Shown here piece by piece: positions 56,330 through 64,000 of a stretch of 64,000 bases of DNA (positions are counted from its first letter, which is position 1; each line of letters starts with the position of its first letter). The stretch lies in assembly GCA_919901855.1 (NCBI GenBank), contig CAKKQC010000019.1, positions 1-64,000 on the forward strand, read 5' to 3'. A program made the translations under genes and the position numbers. This stretch comes from a bacterium (lineage in GTDB: Bacteria; Oederibacteriota; CAKKQC01). Below the pieces are notes generated by a model. It searched no databases. It had not been told where the DNA came from and saw only the letters and a program-made list of their open reading frames with translations.

Positions 56330-57658
56330 TTACCCGGCGCGGCCGGTCTTCTCGATCCTGACCCGGAGGGGCAGGCCGGCAGGATCGACCTCGAGCACGG
56401 CGAAGATCAGCCCGGCGTGCGGCACGCGCTCGCCCGCCGCCAGGGGGTGGCCGGCCTGGGTGCGCAGGAACTCGCCCAGCGATCCGCCGGCCCACACCGG
56501 GGTTGCCACCCCGAGGAGGTGCAGGCAGGCCCGCGCCTCCGCCCGCCCCGAGGCGAGGTAGTTGCCCTCCCGGTCGAGCTTCATCAGGCGTTCCGTAAGG
56601 TCGAACTCGTCCCGGATCTCGCCCACGATCTCCTCCAGCAGGTCCTCGATCGTGACCAGCCCGGCCAGCTCCCCGAAGTCGTCGATGACGAAGGCGACGT
56701 GCTGTTCCCCGCGCTGGAAGTCCCGCAGGAGGTCCAGCACCCGGGTGCCCGTCCGCACGAACTGGGGCTGTCGCATGACGTCCTGGAACACGACGAGATC
56801 CCGCTCGCCCTCGGCCAGGAGGTGGAGCAGATCCTTCGTGTGCAGGACGCCCACCACGTCGTCTGGACCGCTCCCGATCACGGGCAGGCGGGAATATCCG
56901 CTCTCGAGCGCCGCCTGCAGGATCCTGTCCACGCTGTCCCCCTGCCGCACGCTCACGATGTCCTCCCGCGGCGTCATCACCTGGCGCACGGTGAGGTCCC
57001 CGATCGCGAGAATGCCCTGCATCATCTCGCGCTCCTGGCGCTCGAGCACCCCACCCTCCTCGGACGCCTTCACCAGAAGACCCAGCTCATTCAGGGAGTG
57101 GACCTGTCCGCTGATCCCGCCGGTCACGCTGAATCCGAAGAGCCCGACGACCATCGCACCCGCGCGGTTGAGCAGCCAGATGAAGGGGCGAAACACCCGC
57201 TCGAAGAGCATGAGCGGGCGCACCACCCACAGGCCGACGCGATCCGGCACCTGGAGGGCCACGGTCTTGGGAGCCAGTTCCCCCAGCACGACGTGCAGAA
57301 ACGAGATCAGGAGGAAGGAAAGGGCGAACGCAATGGAATGCGCCGCGATGCCCGAGAGCACGGGACCGAACACGCCCAGGATGGGAAGCATCAATCCCGC
57401 CAGCGCAGGCTCGCCGAGCCACCCAAGCCCGATGGACGCGAGCGTGATCCCGAGCTGGGTGGCGGCGATGTAGCGGTCCAGCTCCGCCACCATGGCGTCG
57501 AGGCGACGCGCCCCACGCACCCCCTGCGCCACCAGCTCCTTGACCCTGGTTCGCCGCACCGACACGAGGGCGAACTCCGCCGCCACGAAGAGGGCGTTGG
57601 CGAAGATCAGCGCGGGGATGGCAACCAGGCCCGCAATCAGCCACACGGGGGATTCCAT
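56330..57658 (-). CDS. CNNM/CorC (HlyC) family transporter-like protein
   Basis: 442 aa from the ATG at 57658. The N-terminal DUF21 membrane domain has about four helices (IFANALFVAAEFALVSVRRT; ITLASIGLGWLGEPALAGLM; LGELAPKTVALQ). It is followed by two CBS domains (RQVMTPREDIVSVRQGDSVD; YSRLPVIG; VAFVIDDFGELAGLVTIEDL) and a CorC_HlyC C-terminal domain. Family members include Mg2+/Na+ exporters. It follows ybeY/phoH, a common neighbourhood. Confidence 0.88.
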   Translation of the reverse strand: MESPVWLIAGLVAIPALIFANALFVAAEFALVSVRRTRVKELVAQGVRGARRLDAMVAELDRYIAATQLGITLASIGLGWLGEPALAGLMLPILGVFGPVLSGIAAHSIAFALSFLLISFLHVVLGELAPKTVALQVPDRVGLWVVRPLMLFERVFRPFIWLLNRAGAMVVGLFGFSVTGGISGQVHSLNELGLLVKASEEGGVLERQEREMMQGILAIGDLTVRQVMTPREDIVSVRQGDSVDRILQAALESGYSRLPVIGSGPDDVVGVLHTKDLLHLLAEGERDLVVFQDVMRQPQFVRTGTRVLDLLRDFQRGEQHVAFVIDDFGELAGLVTIEDLLEEIVGEIRDEFDLTERLMKLDREGNYLASGRAEARACLHLLGVATPVWAGGSLGEFLRTQAGHPLAAGERVPHAGLIFAVLEVDPAGLPLRVRIEKTGRAG

Positions 57659-57674
57659 CCAGCCCCCGGCCACG

Positions 57675-58109
57675 TTATGCACGCGGACCCCGCGCCACGA
57701 GCGCCCGCTGTACGGCCCCCATGAGGTCCGCCGCCGCCGGATCCCCGTGGTGGAACCCCATGAGGTGCAGCATGCCGTGCACGACAAGTTCGGCGAGCCA
57801 GCGGCGGTACGGCAGGCCCAGGCGCCGCGACCGGCGGCGGACGAGCGGGGGGCAGACGTACACCTCGCCCAGCTCGCCGCCCGGCTCGTCCCCCGGCGCG
57901 GCGAACGACAGCACGTCGGCGGGACCCCGGTGACGCCGCCATGCGCGGTTCAGCCGCCCGGACTCGGCGGTTGACACGGCGCAGACACTCACCCCCAGCC
58001 GCTCGCACCTGAGGATGCGCCGGGCCGCGCGAACCGCGCGATCGACCTCACGGCCAGCCGGGTCCCCGTCGAAACCGCAGACCTCGATGGCTCCCTCCGC
58101 GCGGCTCAC
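57675..58109 (-). CDS. ybeY: YbeY endoribonuclease
   Basis: 144 aa from a GTG at 58109 that overlaps the phoH stop as GTGA. The zinc motif H3xH5xH is intact: H111, H115, H121 in HGMLHLMGFHHG. PADVLSFA and the LNRAWR segment also match. Acts in 16S rRNA 3'-end processing and ribosome quality control. Confidence 0.92.
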   Translation of the reverse strand: MSRAEGAIEVCGFDGDPAGREVDRAVRAARRILRCERLGVSVCAVSTAESGRLNRAWRRHRGPADVLSFAAPGDEPGGELGEVYVCPPLVRRRSRRLGLPYRRWLAELVVHGMLHLMGFHHGDPAAADLMGAVQRALVARGPRA

Positions 58110-59089
58110 CCGCGCGGACGCGGCTTCGCGTGGCCGCCGGTCCCCGCATACCGCGCGCCCCCATCGCCTTCGTACGCCGTCAGGATCCGCTGGACGAGTT
58201 CGTGCCGGACGACGTCGGCGGGCGTGAATCGCACGATCGAAAGGCCCTCCACCTTCTCCAGCAGGTCCACGGCGTGGACGAGCCCGGAGGGCAGGTCCTT
58301 GGGCAGGTCGATCTGGGTGACGTCGCCGGTCACGACAACGCGGGACCCCACGCCGAGGCGGGTAAGGAACATCTTCATCTGCTCCGTCGTCGTGTTCTGG
58401 GCCTCGTCCAGGATGATGAAGGCCTTGTTCAACGTCCGGCCGCGCATGTACGCGAGCGGCGCTATCTCGATCGTTTCCTGCTGCAGCAACCGGCGCAGCG
58501 TGACGGGCTCCAGCATGTCCGAGAGCGCGTCGTAGAGGGGTCGCATGTAGGGGTTGACCTTCTCCTGGACGTCGCCGGGGAGGAACCCGAGCCGCTCCCC
58601 CGCCTCCACGACCGGCCGTACGAGGATGATCCGGTCGGCCGTCTGGGCGGCGTAGGCCTGGAGCGCGCAGCCCACGGCGAGGTAGGTCTTTCCGGTCCCC
58701 GCCGGCCCGACCCCGAACACGACGTCGCAAGCCCGGATCGCGCGGACGTACTCGGCCTGGTGCTCGCCCCGCGGCTGGATGATCTGCCGGGGCGTCCGGA
58801 TCGACAGGTCGGCCGGGCTCCCGGGGCGCGCCACCGGCGCCACGTGCCCCCGGCCTCCGGCGAGCGCCCGGATCGTCTCCGGTGTGACCGGCGCGGTCGC
58901 CGAGCGCAGGCGATCCAGGACCCGCAGCGCGGTGCCGACCGCCGCCTTCGGTCCCTTCACGTTCACCTCGTTCCCGTGGGCGATCACGCGCACGCCCAGC
59001 GAGACCTCGAGCTGGCGGAGGTTCTCCTCGCGGTAGCCGAAGAGCAGTGCGAGCGCCGGGCCGGACGGGAACAGGACCTTGCCGGTCAC
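58106..59089 (-). CDS. phoH: PhoH-family ATPase
   Basis: 327 aa. KH-like front (about 1-75), then a P-loop domain with Walker A GVGPAGTGKTYLAVG, Walker B IILDEAQNTT, and VVTGDVTQIDLP. Predicted RNA helicase/ATPase acting with YbeY. ATGA overlaps with aspS. Confidence 0.93.
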   Translation of the reverse strand: MTGKVLFPSGPALALLFGYREENLRQLEVSLGVRVIAHGNEVNVKGPKAAVGTALRVLDRLRSATAPVTPETIRALAGGRGHVAPVARPGSPADLSIRTPRQIIQPRGEHQAEYVRAIRACDVVFGVGPAGTGKTYLAVGCALQAYAAQTADRIILVRPVVEAGERLGFLPGDVQEKVNPYMRPLYDALSDMLEPVTLRRLLQQETIEIAPLAYMRGRTLNKAFIILDEAQNTTTEQMKMFLTRLGVGSRVVVTGDVTQIDLPKDLPSGLVHAVDLLEKVEGLSIVRFTPADVVRHELVQRILTAYEGDGGARYAGTGGHAKPRPRG

Positions 59090-60873
59090 TTCGGCGCACC
59101 CGGCTCCGGTTCCTCGACGATCCGGATGTGCAGGTCCTTGAGCTGGCGGGCGGTGACCCGGCCGGGGGCGCCCATCAGGAGGTCCTGCGCCTTCTGATTC
59201 AGCGGGAAGGCTATTGTTTCCCGCAGGTTCTCCTCGCCCGTCAGGAGCATGACGATGCGGTCGATGCCCGGCGCGATCCCGCCGTGGGGCGGCGGCCCGT
59301 ACTTGAACGCGGTGGCCAGCGCCGGGAACTTCTCGTCCACGGTCTCCTTCGGGTACCCGGCGATCTCGAACGCCCGGTACAGGATGTCGGACCGGTGGTT
59401 CCGGATCGCGCCGGAGGACAGCTCGATGCCGTTGCAGACGATGTCGTACTGCCAGGCCTTGACCGCCAGCGGGTCCCCGGCGTTGAGCGCATCCATGCCC
59501 CCCTGCGGCATCGAGAAGGGGTTGTGGTTGAACACGATCTGGCGGGTCTCCGGGTCCTTCGCGTACATCGGGAAGTCCGTGATCCAGCAGAACCGGAACG
59601 CGTCCTTCTCCGCGAGCCCCAGCCCTTCCCCGATGTGGCGACGCAGGGGCGCGACGATCGCGTGCAGGGCGTCTTCGTCGGCCGAGGCGTAGAAGAACGC
59701 GGCGTCACCCTCCCCGATCCCGCACTGCTCGCGCACCTTCCCGTGGAGTTCCGCAGGGATGAACTTCGCGAGCGGACCGGACAAGCCGGCACCGGGCTTC
59801 ACCGCGAGGTAGCCGAGCCCGTCCGCGCCGGCCTGCGTGGCCCGCGCGACGACGCCGTCGAAGAATGACCGGGGCCTCGACGCCCCACCCGGGGCGGGCA
59901 GGGCCCGCACCCGCTTGCCCCCAAAGAATGGAATCACGCCGGCCAGAAGCTCCGTCGCGTCGCGCATCTCGATCGGGATCCTGAGGTCTGGTTTGTCGGT
60001 GCCGAACTTGACCATCGCCTCGGCGTACGTGAGCCGCGGAAACGGCGCCGGGGTCACGGCACGGGAGCCCGCGAACGCGCCGAACACGTTCGGCAGGACG
60101 GTCTCCACGACGGCGAAGACGTCCTCCTGCGTCACGAAGCTCATCTCGAGGTCGAGCTGGTAGAACTCCCCGGGGCTTCGGTCGGCGCGGCTGTCCTCAT
60201 CCCGAAAGCACGGCGCGATCTGGAAATAGCGGTCGAAGCCCGCGACCATGAAGAGCTGCTTGAACTGCTGGGGCGCCTGCGGCAGGGCGTAGAACTGGCC
60301 TGGATGAAGCCGGGACGGCACGAGGAAGTCCCGGGCCCCCTCGGGGCTGGAGTTCGTGAGGATGGGCGTCGCCAGCTCGGTGAAGCCCAGCCGCCGCATC
60401 TCGTCCCGGATGAAGGCCACGACCTTCGTCCTGAGCATGACGTTCGCGTGCATCCTGGGCCGCCGCAGGTCCAGGTACCTGTACTGGAGCCGCAGTTCTT
60501 CGGGCGTGTCCTGCTCGGGGAAGACGCTGAACGGCAGGGCCTCGGCCCGGCTGAGCACCTCGCAGACCTCCACGCGGACCTCGATCTCGCCGGTCTCGAT
60601 CGCGGCGTTGACCGTAGCCGGATCCCGCCGGGCCACCGCTCCGTCCACCCGGATCACGGACTCCTTGGGCAGGTGGCTCAGTAGCCCGTGGCAGGACGAC
60701 CCCGGCGCGACGACTAGCTGGACCAGCCCGTAGTGGTCGCGCAGGTCGAGGAAGAGTACCCCGCCCAGGTCGCGCCGGTTGTGCAGCCAGCCGGACAGGC
60801 GGACCGCGGTGCCCGCCTGGGCACCCCTGAGCTCGCCACACGTGTGGGTACGGTATTCGGGGGACAGCGACAT
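59086..60873 (-). CDS. aspS: Aspartyl-tRNA synthetase
   Basis: 595 aa, bacterial type with a GAD insertion. OB-fold anticodon domain (LSGWLHNRRDLGGVLFLDLR); motif 2 FRDEDSRADRSPGEFYQLD; motif 3 GIAPGIDRIVMLLTGEENLR. Attaches aspartate to tRNA-Asp. Whether it also charges tRNA-Asn is not clear from sequence. Confidence 0.97.
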   Translation of the reverse strand: MSLSPEYRTHTCGELRGAQAGTAVRLSGWLHNRRDLGGVLFLDLRDHYGLVQLVVAPGSSCHGLLSHLPKESVIRVDGAVARRDPATVNAAIETGEIEVRVEVCEVLSRAEALPFSVFPEQDTPEELRLQYRYLDLRRPRMHANVMLRTKVVAFIRDEMRRLGFTELATPILTNSSPEGARDFLVPSRLHPGQFYALPQAPQQFKQLFMVAGFDRYFQIAPCFRDEDSRADRSPGEFYQLDLEMSFVTQEDVFAVVETVLPNVFGAFAGSRAVTPAPFPRLTYAEAMVKFGTDKPDLRIPIEMRDATELLAGVIPFFGGKRVRALPAPGGASRPRSFFDGVVARATQAGADGLGYLAVKPGAGLSGPLAKFIPAELHGKVREQCGIGEGDAAFFYASADEDALHAIVAPLRRHIGEGLGLAEKDAFRFCWITDFPMYAKDPETRQIVFNHNPFSMPQGGMDALNAGDPLAVKAWQYDIVCNGIELSSGAIRNHRSDILYRAFEIAGYPKETVDEKFPALATAFKYGPPPHGGIAPGIDRIVMLLTGEENLRETIAFPLNQKAQDLLMGAPGRVTARQLKDLHIRIVEEPEPGAPK

Positions 60874-60909
60874 GGGAACTAGCCTAGCATCCCTTGGGGG
60901 GGTCGGGGT

Positions 60910-62157
60910 TCAGGGCTTGGCCGGAGCCAGCCGCCCAGCCACCTCGCCTTCGGCGACGTCCTCCTGGACGTGCGTGGCAAGGTTCTTGAGCCCGACGGAG
61001 CCGGTTCCCGGCGCGACAAACACGGCCCAGCCGGCGCCGGAAGAACCCGACGCCCGCAACTGGCTGTTGAGGCTCTTGCCCTCCTGCCCGAGCTCGCACG
61101 CGACCCCCGCCCGCCGAAGCGCCTGCGCCAGCCGGAACGCGCGCGGGTACGCGTCGACGCTCGTCGACAGCACGAAGGCAGCGAGTGACGGCGCCGCGGG
61201 CTCACGGGGAGCCGCGTCGAGTACCCGCTCGAGACCCATGCCAAACCCGACGCCCGGCGTCGGTGGGCCGCCGAGGAGTTCCACCAGCCCGTCGTAACGC
61301 CCCCCGCCCAGCAGGGTCCCCTGCTGGCCGGCATCCTTCGGCACATACTCGAAGCACGTGCGCGTGTAGTAATCGAGGCCCCGCACCAGCCGCGGGTCGG
61401 GCACGACGTCCAGCCCGAGCGTCCTCAAATGGGCAAGGACGGTCTCGTGGTGAGCCCGGCAGGCGTCGCAGAGATGGTCCACGAGCTTCGGCGCGTCCGC
61501 CGTAGCGGCGCGGCACGCCTCGACTTTGCAGTCGAGGACCCGCAGAACGTTGTGCTCGAGCCGGTAACCCGCGCAGTCCTTGCAGAACCGGTCCTTCCGC
61601 CCCTCGACGAAAGCGCGCAGGGCGGCTTCGTACGCCGGCCGGCAGGCCGGATCGCCGTTGCTGTTGATCCGCCGCTCAAAGCCGCTCACGCCGAGCGCGC
61701 CGAGGATCGCGTCGCCCAGGTCCATGACTTCGACGTCCTGCGACGGCGCGGGATTCCCGAACACCTCGACGCCCACCTGGTGGTGCTCGCGGAACCGCCC
61801 CTTCTGCGGGCGGTCGTACCGGAAAACGGGACACACGTAGTAGAGCTTGTGGCGACCGCCCTTCTGGGGGAGGGAGTGCTCGATGAAAGCGCGGACGACG
61901 GACGCGGTACCTTCCGGCCGCAGGGCGAGCTGACGGTCGCCCTTGTCCGTGAACTCGTACATCTCCTTGGCGACCACGTCGGAGCCCAGCCCGAGTGAGC
62001 GGCGGAAGAGCTCGGCATGCTCGAAGACGGGGGTCCGGATCTCCCCGAACCCGTACCGGGTCAGGACATCACGGATCCTTCGTTCGGCTTCCTGCCAGCG
62101 GGCCGTGTCCTCGGGGAGAAGGTCCTGCGTCCCCCGAACGGCCTCGATCCGGCTCAA
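60910..62157 (-). CDS. hisS: Histidyl-tRNA synthetase
   Basis: 415 aa. Motif 2 RPEGTASVVRAFIEH and VFRYDRPQKGRFREHHQVGV; histidine A loop LVRGLDYYTRTCFEY; GGGRYDGLVELLGG and GFGMGLERVL; anticodon-binding domain at the end. Located 36 bases before aspS. Confidence 0.97.
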   Translation of the reverse strand: MSRIEAVRGTQDLLPEDTARWQEAERRIRDVLTRYGFGEIRTPVFEHAELFRRSLGLGSDVVAKEMYEFTDKGDRQLALRPEGTASVVRAFIEHSLPQKGGRHKLYYVCPVFRYDRPQKGRFREHHQVGVEVFGNPAPSQDVEVMDLGDAILGALGVSGFERRINSNGDPACRPAYEAALRAFVEGRKDRFCKDCAGYRLEHNVLRVLDCKVEACRAATADAPKLVDHLCDACRAHHETVLAHLRTLGLDVVPDPRLVRGLDYYTRTCFEYVPKDAGQQGTLLGGGRYDGLVELLGGPPTPGVGFGMGLERVLDAAPREPAAPSLAAFVLSTSVDAYPRAFRLAQALRRAGVACELGQEGKSLNSQLRASGSSGAGWAVFVAPGTGSVGLKNLATHVQEDVAEGEVAGRLAPAKP

Positions 62158-62167
62158 GTGGATTCCG

Positions 62168-62599
62168 TTACTTGGCGGCGGCCCCCGCCTGCTCTTTGGC
62201 CGCCTTCTTGATGACAGGCTTCCCCGGCGGGGGGCCGAGCTTCTCGCGGTCGACGAGCTCGAGGACGGCGACTTCGGCCCCGTCTCCGGGACGGCGACCC
62301 AGGCGCACGATCCGCGTATAGCCGCCCGCCCGCTCCGCGAAGTGGGGCCCCAGCTTCTCGAAGAGGGCCTTGTACGCCATCTTGTCGTGGATGGTCCGCT
62401 GGACCTGCCGCTGGGACTGGGGATCTCCCTTGCGCGCCAGCGTGATGAGCGGCTCCGCGAAGGCCCGGGCCTCTTTCGCCTTCTCCACGGTCGTCACGAT
62501 CATCCAGTTGCGGAAAAGCCCCTCAGAGAGGTGCTGGAGCATCCGGAGACGATGCTCGGTAGTCCGGTTGAAGCGGCGGTGCGACCGGCGGTGTTTCAC
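62168..62599 (-). CDS. rplQ: 50S ribosomal protein L17
   Basis: 143 aa. Standard start MKHRRSHRRFNRTTEHR and GGYTRIVRLGRRPGDGAEVA; Lys/Ala-rich tail beyond the usual about 125 residues. The ATG overlaps the rpoA stop (ATGA). Confidence 0.97.
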   Translation of the reverse strand: MKHRRSHRRFNRTTEHRLRMLQHLSEGLFRNWMIVTTVEKAKEARAFAEPLITLARKGDPQSQRQVQRTIHDKMAYKALFEKLGPHFAERAGGYTRIVRLGRRPGDGAEVAVLELVDREKLGPPPGKPVIKKAAKEQAGAAAK

Positions 62600-63660
62600 G
62601 GCTTCTCCGGCTCCTTCGGCTCCATCGGTTCCGCCGCGGCTGCCGGCTCGTCTACTGCTGGCTCCGGAACCGTCTCGACTGTTGGATCCCCGGAAGAGAC
62701 CTGGTAGGAGGAGACATCCATGCCGAGCGACAACCCCATCGCGGCCAGGGCGGCCTTGATTTCCTCGAGCGACTTGCGTCCGAAGTTCTTGAACCGGAGC
62801 AGGTCCTCGTCGGTCTTGGAAACCAGGTCCCCGATGGTCTTGATGTTCTCATTGTGCAGCGAGTTCAGCGCCCGCACCGAGAGCTCGAGCTCCTCGAGCC
62901 CCTTGTGGACGAGCTCCTTCAGCCGCTCGCTCTCCTTGATCTGCTGGGCCCCCGCCACCTCACCCCCGTCCTTGACCAGGATGGCGAAGTGTTCACGCAG
63001 GAGGAAGCCCGCCTCGTCAAGAGCCTTCTCGGGTGACACGCGGCCGTCGGTCCAGATCTCGAGGATCAGGCGTTCGAAGTCCGTAACCTGTCCCACCCGC
63101 GTGTTCTCGACGTCGTAACGGACCCGGGCGACCGGGCTGAAGCTGGAGTCGAGGGGGATCACGCCGATCGGGGCCTCCGCGCGTTTGTTCCGCTCGGACG
63201 GCACGAAACCGCGACCCACGTCGATGTCCACCTCGAGGGAGAGTTTCGCGCTCTTCTCCGTGAGCGTAGCCAGATGCTGGTCGGGGTTCAGGATTTCCAC
63301 CTCCGGGTTCGGCTCGAGGAGCGCGGCGGTCACCGTCACCTCGCCGGACACGCTCAGCCGCAGCGTCTTGGGCGGAGCGCCGTGCACGCGCAGCTTCATC
63401 TGCCGCAGGTTCAGGAGGATGTCCATGACGTCCTCGAGGACCCCGGGAATCGTCCCGAACTCGTGGTGCACGCCGTCGATCCGGGCGGCCGTCACCGCGG
63501 CGCCCTCGACACTCGAGAGCAGCGCGCGGCGCAGGGCGTTCCCCACCGTCAGGGCGTACCCGCGCTCGAACGGCTCCATGATGAACTTGCCGTACGTGGG
63601 CGTCAGGCTCGCCGCATCGAACTCCGACCGGGTCGGCATCGCGAACTCTTTCCATCGCAT
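62596..63660 (-). CDS. rpoA: RNA polymerase alpha subunit
   Basis: 354 aa from the ATG at 63660, with AAGGAGG 7 bases upstream. N-terminal dimerisation domain (GYALTVGNALRRALLSSVEG) and C-terminal domain (LSVRALNSLHNENIKTIGDL; FGRKSLEEIKAALAAMG) that contacts UP elements and activators. An acidic Pro/Ala tail ends it. Confidence 0.97.
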   Translation of the reverse strand: MRWKEFAMPTRSEFDAASLTPTYGKFIMEPFERGYALTVGNALRRALLSSVEGAAVTAARIDGVHHEFGTIPGVLEDVMDILLNLRQMKLRVHGAPPKTLRLSVSGEVTVTAALLEPNPEVEILNPDQHLATLTEKSAKLSLEVDIDVGRGFVPSERNKRAEAPIGVIPLDSSFSPVARVRYDVENTRVGQVTDFERLILEIWTDGRVSPEKALDEAGFLLREHFAILVKDGGEVAGAQQIKESERLKELVHKGLEELELSVRALNSLHNENIKTIGDLVSKTDEDLLRFKNFGRKSLEEIKAALAAMGLSLGMDVSSYQVSSGDPTVETVPEPAVDEPAAAAEPMEPKEPEKP

Positions 63661-63727
63661 CGTTGTTCCTCCTTCAGCCCGGCGCCCATTCACTCGGAAC
63701 GCCGGGGCCAGAAACCCCAGACAGATG

Positions 63728-64000
63728 TTACTTCGAGTAGTACGTGACCACCAGGTTCTCGTCCACGGGGATCGAGATGTCATCGCGGGTCGGGAGCATG
63801 CGGACGGTTCCCTTGAGCTCGCCGTCGCTGACCTCGACCCAGCCGGGAATGGCGCCGCGGTCGCGGGCGGACTTGACCCACCCTTCGACCTGCTCCTTCA
63901 CCTTCGGGGAGGCGATCCGCACCTCGTCGCCGGCCCGCACCACGTACGACGCGACGTCGACGCGATGACCGTTGACCTGGACGTGACCGTGGCCCACGAG
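63728..64000 (-). CDS. rpsD: 30S ribosomal protein S4, C-terminal part (runs off the window)
   Basis: The visible 90 codons hold the S4 RNA-binding fold (GHGHVQVNGHRVDVASYVVR, then AGDEV) and the normal S4 ending (DDISIPVDENLVVTYYSK). The 5' part lies beyond 64000. rpsD-rpoA-rplQ is the conserved end of the alpha ribosomal operon. Confidence 0.93.
   Translation of the reverse strand, partial: LVGHGHVQVNGHRVDVASYVVRAGDEVRIASPKVKEQVEGWVKSARDRGAIPGWVEVSDGELKGTVRMLPTRDDISIPVDENLVVTYYSK

Noticed and set aside
55283-57724. 813-codon plus-strand open frame
   Set aside because: Antisense to the DUF1573-cytochrome and CorC genes; no domain.
1-64000. tRNA, rRNA or other RNA genes
   Set aside because: No cloverleaf, rRNA-like stretch or known riboswitch core was recognised by eye on either strand; a covariance-model scan would settle this.
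1-64000. Insertion sequences, prophage or integrase genes
   Set aside because: No transposase, integrase or phage structural motif was seen; only small palindromic elements are present.

Overview
The window is one long stretch of a GC-rich bacterial chromosome. Almost everything is coded on the minus strand, in tight runs with many 4-base ATGA/GTGA start-stop overlaps. The only confident plus-strand gene is a GT39-type membrane protein at 936-2657. The cell is diderm (BamA, a barrel-CsgG fusion, lipoprotein, T9SS/FlgD-like C-terminal sorting domain) and flagellated. High GC, delta-60-like propellers with a FlgD-Ig-like tail and this flagellar gene order point to an FCB-neighbouring lineage such as Candidatus Eisenbacteria or a relative. 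That assignment is inference; no rRNA is present.

Layout, left to right. 1-15.2 kb is accessory and housekeeping. It holds a truncated secreted protein, an NADPH-FMN-reductase-like flavoprotein, a GT39 protein, and a coupled run read lysA, fucose-isomerase-like gene, secreted beta-propeller protein, OM-barrel/CsgG fusion, membrane-embedded spermidine-synthase-like methyltransferase fold. These are followed by a lipoprotein that looks like an orphan subtilase prodomain, HicAB and PIN/antitoxin modules, and a large GT-C-like membrane protein with a TPR-like tail. 15.2-50.1 kb is one nearly complete basal-body/export/motor locus. In transcription order it reads: merR-like regulator, flgB, flgC, fliE, fliF, a small FliF-tail-like gene, fliG, fliH, fliI, fliJ, fliK, flgD, a TIGR02530-type gene, flgE, flbD, motA, motB, three fliL paralogues, fliM, a FliY-like fliN, fliO, fliP, fliQ, fliR, flhB, flhA, flhF, flhG, an unknown membrane gene, fapA, two small flagellar-locus genes, a second FliK-like gene and a stand-alone FlhB C-domain (FlhX). 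A good sigma-70-type promoter sits in front of the MerR-like gene. Filament, rod (FlgF/G), ring (FlgH/I), FliA and chemotaxis genes are not in the window. 50.3-64 kb carries rhaA, small toxin-antitoxin-like genes, bamA, a DUF1573-cytochrome c fusion, a CNNM/CorC transporter gene, ybeY, phoH, aspS, hisS, rplQ, rpoA and the 3' part of rpsD.

Most unusual are two families of palindromic DNA inside coding sequence. One is a 48-bp palindromic unit, seven copies, all exactly 48 bp and all in the same reading frame, confined to the two fliK-type genes. The other is a 26-28-bp palindrome found in three unrelated genes, always in the same phase; two copies share one core while their outer arms differ but remain self-complementary. 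Other points of note are the 91-codon gene between fliF and fliG whose C-terminus copies the FliG-binding end of FliF, the FlhB autocleavage motif reading NPVH instead of NPTH, three tandem fliL genes, a FliY-like FliN with a degenerate CheC motif, and a bamA whose signal peptide can only be reached from a CTG codon.
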